This document shows, in pieces, positions 7,144 through 12,365 of a stretch of 12,365 nucleotides of DNA (its first letter is position 1; each line of letters starts with the position of its first letter). The notes below the pieces were generated by a model. It was not told the origin of the DNA, ran no database searches, and worked only from the letters and a program-made list of their open reading frames with translations. The position numbers were made by a program, and so were the translations under genes. The stretch comes from Candidatus Zixiibacteriota bacterium (GTDB taxonomy: Bacteria; Zixibacteria; MSB-5A5; GN15; FEB-12): assembly GCA_016213305.1 (NCBI GenBank), contig JACRAV010000013.1:1-12365 (forward strand). The letters are read 5' to 3'.

Positions 7144-9708
7144 TTGGCTGATTCGACGAAAATAGAGACCCCGGCGCGCACGGTCGAAACGGTGACGTTC
7201 ACGATCAATGGCCGCACCGCCACGGTCGCCAAAGGAACGACCGTTCTGCAGGCGGCGCACGGCCTGGGAATCACCATCCCGTCGTTTTGCTGGCATCCGA
7301 AGCTCAAACCGGTCGGCGCCTGCCGGATGTGTTATGTCGAGATCGAAAAGATGCCCAAGCTCCAGGTGTCGTGCGCGACCGAAGTCACCAACGGTATGGT
7401 GGTATTCACCGAATCGGACAAGGTCAAGCAGGGACGCCGGGCTATTATCGAGTTCACTTTGCTCAATCACCCGCTCGACTGCCCCACCTGCGACAAGGGG
7501 GGAGAGTGCGACCTTCAAAATCTGACCTTCGCCCACGGATACGACGACAGCCGGTTTGCGTTCCAGAAACTGCGCAAGATCGAAGCGGGGGTTCCGAGCA
7601 CGTTCGACGATATCAAGATTGGGCCGGAGATTGTGCTCAACCGCAACCGGTGTATTCTGTGTTACAAGTGTGTCCGGGCGAATAAAGAAGCATTCGGCGA
7701 ATATGATCTCGGGGCTTTCGAGCGCGGCAATCATACCGAAATCAATGCCGCGCCCGGTCAGCAGGTGGACAATCCGTTTTCGGGAAATCTGGTGGAAATC
7801 TGCCCGGTCGGGGCGCTGACCAATACCGACTGGCGGTACAAGATCCGCGTCTGGCTGACCGACCAGAAAGCGTCGATCTGTCCCTTTACAAGTTCCGGCA
7901 CGAACATCCAGTTCTATGTGGAACGGCACAAAAATCGGATATTCCGCACCACGGGTCGGCGCAACGACGCCATCGATGACGGCTGGTTGTCGGATGTCAC
8001 CCGCTACGGCTACCAGATTATTCAGTCGCCGGACCGTCTGAAAACACCTCTGATCAAGAAAAACGGCAAGCAGGTTCCGGCGACATGGGATGAGGCGCTC
8101 GCCGTGGCCGCCGCCCGGCTCACCGAAATCCGCGACAAGAAGGGGTGTGTCTGCGTGGGCGGGCTGGCGTCGCCGTCGCTCGACAACGCCTCCCTTTATA
8201 CTTTCAACAAGTTCATGCGCGTGGCGATGGAATCGAACAACGTCGATTACCGGACCGAATACCGCCGGCTTCCGTCGTCGCTTGATAATCCCTACGATAT
8301 CGCCGCCTCCCAGGCGTTCACGATTGCGGACATCGATGAGTCCGATGTGATTGTGGTGATCGGCTCCGACCTCGTCCGCGAGCATCCCAACGAGTATCTC
8401 CGGGTGCGCAAGGCAGAGCAGTTCAATCGTTCAAAGGTGTTTCTGTTGAATCCGCTTTCGACCAAGCCATCGGACGTGGCGGCTCTCGAATTGGTGCACA
8501 AGCCGGGCGCGGAAGAGATTGCCATATCGGCCATCTGCCTCGCGGCGATGGAATCGGGATGGGCGAGCGGCGTGAACGCTGATGATCTGAAGAGCAAGAC
8601 CGGATTCAAGAAGGCGGCCGACGCGGCCGGCGCGTGCGGCCTTGATCTCATCGAAATACAGGCGGTGGCAAGAGCGATAGCCGAAGGGAAGAAGATCACG
8701 ATTATCGCCGGCGAACTGGTGACCCGGTCGCGCGAGCGGGAGGCGATCGGCGCCGCGCTCTGCAATCTCAACCGGGTCTTCGGAGTTGACGGCAAAGGTC
8801 AGATGGCGATTCTGGCCCGGCATGCGAATTCAGTCGGCGCGGCTCGTCTGGGACTAACGCCTGATCTGGGCGCCGGGTTTGCCGGGGCACTGAAATCGAT
8901 CTGGGGACAATATCCAGAAACGCCGCCTCAGAACACCGACGCCATGCTGGCCGCCGCGCGCAAAGAAGAACTCGACGCCATGATTCTGGTCGGCGTGAAT
9001 CCGGTGATGATCTACCCCGATCGGGAATTCGCCCGGGAAGCGCTGGATAAACTTGATTTTCTGATCGCCTGCGATCTATTCGAGACCGAGACGACGCAAT
9101 TGGCTGATGTGGTCCTGCCTCTGGCGGGATGGGCGGAGTATCGCGGCGAGTATTTCAATCTGGAAGGACGTCTGCAATCCGCCGAGCCGGGGATTGCACC
9201 TTTGAACGAGGCCCGCCCGGCGCATCAGATTCTGGAATCGCTGGCCGAACAGTGCGGAAGTCCGCTGTTTGCGGGAATGGACCAGCGCAATGCGGAAATG
9301 GAGAAGATACTCAAAGTTGATATCCGTCGACCCTGGCCCACCGGCCTGATTGAAGTCAAGCCCCAGCCGCAAGAAACCGCCCCGGAGCGAACTGTCGCCC
9401 TAATAATGGGTGATGACCCGCACCACAGCGGGTATCTCACCGAGAAAGCGCCGTCGCTGGTCGGATTCTGCGGCGAAGCGTATGCCGAGCTGTCACCCGA
9501 ACTGGCCGCGAAGCTGAAAGTCGGCGCCGGCGATTCGGTCCGGCTGGAAGCGGCGACCGGGAAAATCATTGTGCCGGTCAGAGTGTCGGAGCATATTGAC
9601 AACGATGTCGTCTTTGTGCCGCGTAATTTCATGGCCGCGCCGGTCAACTCGCTCGTCTCGCGCAAGCAGAGAGTGGACTGGGTGAAAATTTCAAAGGTGA
9701 GCGACTGA
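7144..9708 (+). CDS. nuoG: NADH-quinone oxidoreductase subunit G
   Basis: NuoG (the 75-kDa subunit) carries electrons from NuoF towards NuoI. The product is 854 residues from a TTG start with AGGAG upstream. Residues about 15-90 form a [2Fe-2S] ferredoxin domain holding N1b (Cys49, Cys60, Cys63, Cys77). The HxxxCxxCxxxxxC motif for N5 is His109, Cys113, Cys116, Cys122. N4 uses Cys170, Cys173, Cys176 and Cys220. Residues about 240-720 are the molybdopterin oxidoreductase-like domain without a recognisable cofactor site (typical segment ETETTQLADVVLP). A C-terminal beta-barrel (about 775-850) resembles the molybdopterin-dinucleotide binding fold. The N7 motif is degenerate: Cys246 remains but the next two ligand positions are Thr249 and Thr253, and the fourth is Ser283 in WLSDVTRY, so N7 is very probably absent. 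It is closely followed by nuoH after 2 bases. Confidence 0.96.
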   Translation: MADSTKIETPARTVETVTFTINGRTATVAKGTTVLQAAHGLGITIPSFCWHPKLKPVGACRMCYVEIEKMPKLQVSCATEVTNGMVVFTESDKVKQGRRAIIEFTLLNHPLDCPTCDKGGECDLQNLTFAHGYDDSRFAFQKLRKIEAGVPSTFDDIKIGPEIVLNRNRCILCYKCVRANKEAFGEYDLGAFERGNHTEINAAPGQQVDNPFSGNLVEICPVGALTNTDWRYKIRVWLTDQKASICPFTSSGTNIQFYVERHKNRIFRTTGRRNDAIDDGWLSDVTRYGYQIIQSPDRLKTPLIKKNGKQVPATWDEALAVAAARLTEIRDKKGCVCVGGLASPSLDNASLYTFNKFMRVAMESNNVDYRTEYRRLPSSLDNPYDIAASQAFTIADIDESDVIVVIGSDLVREHPNEYLRVRKAEQFNRSKVFLLNPLSTKPSDVAALELVHKPGAEEIAISAICLAAMESGWASGVNADDLKSKTGFKKAADAAGACGLDLIEIQAVARAIAEGKKITIIAGELVTRSREREAIGAALCNLNRVFGVDGKGQMAILARHANSVGAARLGLTPDLGAGFAGALKSIWGQYPETPPQNTDAMLAAARKEELDAMILVGVNPVMIYPDREFAREALDKLDFLIACDLFETETTQLADVVLPLAGWAEYRGEYFNLEGRLQSAEPGIAPLNEARPAHQILESLAEQCGSPLFAGMDQRNAEMEKILKVDIRRPWPTGLIEVKPQPQETAPERTVALIMGDDPHHSGYLTEKAPSLVGFCGEAYAELSPELAAKLKVGAGDSVRLEAATGKIIVPVRVSEHIDNDVVFVPRNFMAAPVNSLVSRKQRVDWVKISKVSD

Positions 9709-9710
9709 TC

Positions 9711-10700
9711 ATGCTCGAAATGATTATCATAGCGGCAATCAAAGTGGTGGTGGTGATCGTTGCCGTTTTGACCGGGTGTGCCTATTCCACCCTGCTCGAA
9801 CGCCGCGTGGTGGCCTTCATGCAGAATCGGGTCGGTCCGAACACCGCCGGTCCATGGGGCCTGCTCACTCCGCTTGCCGACGGGCTTAAGCTCATTTTCA
9901 AGGAAGACATTGTCCCCGCCGGAGTGGAGCGGATGACCTACGCGCTTGCCCCCGTCATTGCCTTCATTCCGTCGATGCTGGCCTTCGCGGTGGTGCCCTT
10001 CACCAGCGATTTCTCCCTGTTCGGCCGCGAAATATCGGGCACGCTTTCGGATCTGAATATCGGCGTGATTTACATTTTCGCGGTGACCTCGCTGGCCGTT
10101 TATGGTATCTGTCTCGCGGGGTGGTCTTCGGGATCGAAATATTCGCTCCTGGGCGGTATCAGATCGTCGGCCCAAATGATTTCGTACGAATTGAGTTACG
10201 GGCTGACCATTGTCGGAGTCATTCTGATCGCCAACACGCTGTCGATGCGCGAACTGGTGGCCCAGCAGGATACGGTCACCCACTGGTTCATCTGGCGTCA
10301 GCCGCTCGGATTTCTTTTGTATCTCACCTGCGCCATTGCGGAAACCAACCGGGCGCCGTTTGATCTTCCCGAAGCCGAGTCGGAGCTGGTCGGCGGGTAT
10401 CACACCGAGTATTCCTCGATGCGCTTTTCGATGTTTTTCATCGGCGAATACGCCGCCATGCTGGCGGTGTCGTGCGTTGGGACGACGATATTTCTGGGTG
10501 GCTGGCAGGGGCCATTCCTGCCGCCAATCGTCTGGTTTGTGCTCAAAGTGTTCGGATGCATGTTCTTTTATATCTGGCTCCGGGCGACATTCCCCCGTTT
10601 CCGCTATGACCAGCTGATGAATTTCGGATGGAAATTCCTGTTTCCGCTGGCCTTGCTGAACACGATGGTCACCGCGTTCTTTGTATTGTGGAAGGGATAA
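9711..10700 (+). CDS. nuoH: NADH-quinone oxidoreductase subunit H
   Basis: NuoH (ND1) is the membrane subunit that anchors the peripheral arm and lines the entry to the quinone channel. The product is 329 residues with about eight membrane helices (roughly 4-28, 76-97, 116-136, 155-178, 193-209, 240-263, 272-291 and 305-326). Family signatures are [17 protein letters not shown] (28-44), [20 protein letters not shown] (210-229), the acidic loop of the quinone channel, and [13 protein letters not shown] (291-303). The ATG at 9711 follows AAAGGTGA at 9693..9700, slightly distant at 10 nt. Nothing is truncated or unusual. Confidence 0.97.
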   Translation: MLEMIIIAAIKVVVVIVAVLTGCAYSTLLERRVVAFMQNRVGPNTAGPWGLLTPLADGLKLIFKEDIVPAGVERMTYALAPVIAFIPSMLAFAVVPFTSDFSLFGREISGTLSDLNIGVIYIFAVTSLAVYGICLAGWSSGSKYSLLGGIRSSAQMISYELSYGLTIVGVILIANTLSMRELVAQQDTVTHWFIWRQPLGFLLYLTCAIAETNRAPFDLPEAESELVGGYHTEYSSMRFSMFFIGEYAAMLAVSCVGTTIFLGGWQGPFLPPIVWFVLKVFGCMFFYIWLRATFPRFRYDQLMNFGWKFLFPLALLNTMVTAFFVLWKG

Positions 10701-10712
10701 GCAGGCAGTGGT

Positions 10713-11216
10713 ATGACTGAAATATTGAAAGCGTTCGTCAACGTCATCATCAAGATGCCCCAGGGGTTCGGGGTGACGCTCAAATATCTTTTCCGCAAGC
10801 CGGTGACGGTCCAGTATCCGAAACAGAAGATTCCGATGACCCCCCGCTACCGCGGCCGGCATTATCTGGAGCGGTATGATGACGGTACCGAGCGGTGTGT
10901 CTGCTGTGGTCTTTGCGCCGCCGCCTGTCCCGCCGACGCCATTTACATGGAGCCGGAAGAAACGGCCAACGGCGAGCGGAAGGCGAAAGTTTATGAGATC
11001 AATCTTCTGCGGTGTATTTTCTGCGGCTTCTGCGAGGAGGCCTGTCCGGAGGAAGCGGTCTTCCTTGGCCAGGACTATGAGTTCTCCGCCGACAACCGCA
11101 ACTCGTTCATCTGGACCAAGGACCAGATGCTGGTAAAACATCCGCGCAAGGAGAACCCGCTAAAACGGATAATCCGTCGCGTGCGGCGAGTCTATGGAGT
11201 CCCGACGGCGAAATAA
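10713..11216 (+). CDS. nuoI: NADH-quinone oxidoreductase subunit I
   Basis: NuoI (TYKY) is an 8Fe ferredoxin-type subunit that carries electrons through clusters N6a and N6b to N2 in NuoB. The product is 167 residues. An N-terminal amphipathic segment (about 1-30) likely lies on the membrane. The two [4Fe-4S] motifs are Cys62-x2-Cys65-x2-Cys68-x3-Cys72-Pro and Cys101-x2-Cys104-x2-Cys107-x3-Cys111-Pro. An extra Cys64 sits inside the first motif (RCVCCGLC), where Ala or another residue is usual; it is not a needed ligand. A basic C-terminal tail (about 144-160, rich in Arg and Lys) follows. The ribosome binding site is weak. It lies 12 bases after nuoH. Confidence 0.97.
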   Translation: MTEILKAFVNVIIKMPQGFGVTLKYLFRKPVTVQYPKQKIPMTPRYRGRHYLERYDDGTERCVCCGLCAAACPADAIYMEPEETANGERKAKVYEINLLRCIFCGFCEEACPEEAVFLGQDYEFSADNRNSFIWTKDQMLVKHPRKENPLKRIIRRVRRVYGVPTAK

Positions 11217-11219
11217 ACT

Positions 11220-11807
11220 ATGACCGGCGATATGATCATATTTGCGGTATCTGCGGTGGTCGCGGTTTTCGGCGCGGTCATGATGATCGCTCAGAAGAAC
11301 CCGGTGGCATCCGTCATGTTCCTGATTCTTTCCCTGCTGGCGCAGGCGGTCTGCTATGTGCAACTGGGCGCGCTCTTTCTCGGCGCGGTGCTGGTGGTGG
11401 TCTATGCCGGCGCCATCATGGTGCTGTTTCTGTTTGTCATCATGCTGTTGAACCTGCGCGGGCGGGAAGACCTCGGTTTATCGTCCCATCCCATGAATAC
11501 GATCACCAAGTTTCTTTTGGTGGTTCTGCTGGGAGTTGAACTGGTTCTGATCGTCAAGAGCGTGTTCATGTCCGGCGCGGTGGGGGGGATGATGGCGAAA
11601 CCGACGGACGATTTCGGAAGTGTGGCGCAGGTCGCCAAACTTCTGTTCACCAAATACATGTACCCCTTTCAGCTGACCGGCGTGCTTCTGCTGGTGGCGC
11701 TGGTGGGAGCGGTGGTGATGGCGCGCAAGGATCGATCCGAGATCGCCCACGGCGCGCCGTCCGAAGAGGCCGTGAACGAGCCGACCGCCGGAAAGGTGGG
11801 GCGCTGA
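11220..11807 (+). CDS. nuoJ: NADH-quinone oxidoreductase subunit J
   Basis: NuoJ (ND6) is a membrane subunit linking quinone-site changes to the proton path. The product is 195 residues with five predicted helices (about 5-23, 28-47, 52-77, 97-117 and 150-168). The conserved third helix VVVYAGAIMVLFLFVIML (59-76) contains Tyr62, the position of the characteristic pi-bulge in this family. A hydrophilic loop (about 120-145) and a 26-residue polar C-terminal tail follow, a common variable region. The ATG at 11220 lies 3 bases after nuoI. An in-frame ATG four codons later could also serve as start; neither has a clear Shine-Dalgarno sequence. Confidence 0.95.
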   Translation: MTGDMIIFAVSAVVAVFGAVMMIAQKNPVASVMFLILSLLAQAVCYVQLGALFLGAVLVVVYAGAIMVLFLFVIMLLNLRGREDLGLSSHPMNTITKFLLVVLLGVELVLIVKSVFMSGAVGGMMAKPTDDFGSVAQVAKLLFTKYMYPFQLTGVLLLVALVGAVVMARKDRSEIAHGAPSEEAVNEPTAGKVGR

Positions 11808-11809
11808 TT

Positions 11810-12112
11810 ATGGTCCCGGTGACCGCATACCTGATTTTAGCCGCCGTGCTGTTCGGTGTCGGAGCGCTGGGGGTGCTGATATCCCGCAATCTGATCATTC
11901 TCTTCATGTCGGTGGAACTGATGCTCAATGCCGCCAATCTGGCCCTGATCGCCTTCGCAAGGGCGGTGAATGTGGTGGATGGCCAGGTTGTGGTATTCCT
12001 CGTGTTGACGGTGGCCGCCGCCGAGGCCGCGGTCGGGCTGTCGATGATTGTGACGATCGTCCGCAACCGTGAAACGATCAATGTCGATCGGCTGAACCTG
12101 TTGAAGTGGTAG
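11810..12112 (+). CDS. nuoK: NADH-quinone oxidoreductase subunit K
   Basis: NuoK (ND4L) is a three-helix membrane subunit that forms part of the first proton path. The product is 100 residues, the standard length. Helices span about 4-24, 29-49 and 60-82. The two essential membrane glutamates are present: Glu36 in MSVELMLNAANL and Glu72 in TVAAAEAAVGL, the same numbering as in Escherichia coli. The ATG follows the nuoJ stop by 2 bases and has a GAAAGGTGGGG purine stretch upstream, inside nuoJ. Confidence 0.97.
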   Translation: MVPVTAYLILAAVLFGVGALGVLISRNLIILFMSVELMLNAANLALIAFARAVNVVDGQVVVFLVLTVAAAEAAVGLSMIVTIVRNRETINVDRLNLLKW

Positions 12113-12122
12113 TGACGCTCTT

Positions 12123-12365
12123 ATGTCCGGTTACCTGTTCTTGATTCCCGTTCTGCCGCTGATCGGTTTTCTCATCAACGGCCTGTTTATCGGCCGGATT
12201 CCGAAGACCCTCATTTCAATCGTGGGGTGTCTGTCGGTCGGTCTGTCGTTTGTCCTGTCGCTTGTATTGTTCTTTGAGTTGAAATGCATGCCCGTTTCCT
12301 CACGGGTGATCCAGCAGGTCCTGTTCACCAGGATTCCGTCGGGGAATTTAAAATTCGATATAGCC
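12123..12365 (+). CDS. nuoL: NADH-quinone oxidoreductase subunit L, N-terminal part
   Basis: NuoL (ND5) is the distal antiporter-like proton-pumping subunit of complex I. Only the first 81 codons lie in the window; the full family protein is usually over 600 residues. The visible part starts SGYLFLIPVLPLIGFLING, a first membrane helix typical of NuoL, continues into a second helix (about 28-50) and reaches IPSGNLKFDIA, matching the family W-I-x-S-G-x-x-x-v-D segment just before the conserved domain. The ATG lies 10 bases after the nuoK stop with no clear ribosome binding site. It runs off the right edge; gene order predicts nuoM and nuoN next. Confidence 0.93.
   Translation, partial: MSGYLFLIPVLPLIGFLINGLFIGRIPKTLISIVGCLSVGLSFVLSLVLFFELKCMPVSSRVIQQVLFTRIPSGNLKFDIA

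Noticed and set aside
7084..8385. A 433-codon open frame on the - strand
   Set aside because: It is antisense to the end of nuoF and the cluster-binding half of nuoG. The composition is low-complexity and Arg/Asp-rich with no recognisable fold.
7840..9708. Possibility that the large domain of nuoG belongs to a formate dehydrogenase or other molybdoenzyme
   Set aside because: Its position between nuoF and nuoH, the N1b/N4/N5 motifs at its N terminus and the degenerate cofactor region all identify it as NuoG. The N-terminal cysteine of the molybdoenzyme cluster motif alone is not enough.
9225..11141. A 638-codon open frame on the - strand
   Set aside because: It runs antisense across nuoG, nuoH and nuoI, whose reading is certain from motifs. 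Its translation is rich in His, Arg and Gly with no domain, as expected for an antisense frame of GC-rich coding DNA.
1..12365. Search for CRISPR arrays, insertion sequences, tRNA or rRNA genes and defence or toxin-antitoxin genes
   Set aside because: No direct-repeat array, transposase, RNA-gene motif or defence-type domain was seen by eye on either strand. Coding by the nuo genes and the lipoprotein accounts for nearly all of the window.

Overview
The window is dominated by a respiratory complex I operon on the + strand, nuoA-B-C-D-E-F-G-H-I-J-K-L, starting at 2717 and running off the right edge inside nuoL. Eleven subunits (A to K) are complete and in frame, in the standard bacterial order, with nuoC and nuoD as separate genes. 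Genes overlap or sit a few bases apart (nuoA/nuoB overlap 10 nt, nuoC/nuoD 1 nt, nuoD/nuoE 4 nt, nuoE/nuoF 1 nt), which suggests one transcript with translational coupling. nuoM and nuoN would be expected just beyond the window.

Together the products cover the NADH-oxidising module (NuoE, F, G), the connecting quinone module (NuoB, C, D, I) and most of the proton-pumping membrane arm (NuoA, H, J, K, start of L). Reading the cysteines gives the common eight-cluster set: N1a in NuoE, N3 in NuoF, N1b/N4/N5 in NuoG, N6a/N6b in NuoI and N2 in NuoB. The optional ninth cluster, N7 in NuoG, has lost three of its four ligands. Other key residues checked are intact (NuoD His19/Tyr68, NuoK Glu36/Glu72, NuoA Asp71/Glu73).

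Left of the operon, and divergent from it, is a 662-residue gene on the - strand (492..2480). It encodes a probable exported lipoprotein with two or three BACON/Ig-like beta-sandwich domains and a C-terminal beta-propeller-like region. The 236-base divergent spacer holds a good sigma70-type promoter candidate for nuoA and a weaker one for the lipoprotein. At the left edge is the last 65 codons of a + strand gene, possibly a zinc-metallopeptidase-like protein. The 293-base gap 199..491 holds only a short - strand stretch resembling the start of a VanZ-like membrane protein, cut off before its expected histidine and probably a decayed remnant.

The organism is a moderately GC-rich bacterium. Complex I operon order together with a BACON-type lipoprotein suggests an FCB-group or candidate-phylum lineage (Zixibacteria or Gemmatimonadota-like), but this is inference without a marker gene. 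No RNA gene, insertion sequence, CRISPR array or defence system was seen. This looks like an ordinary core-metabolism region with a few points of modest interest, not a new system.
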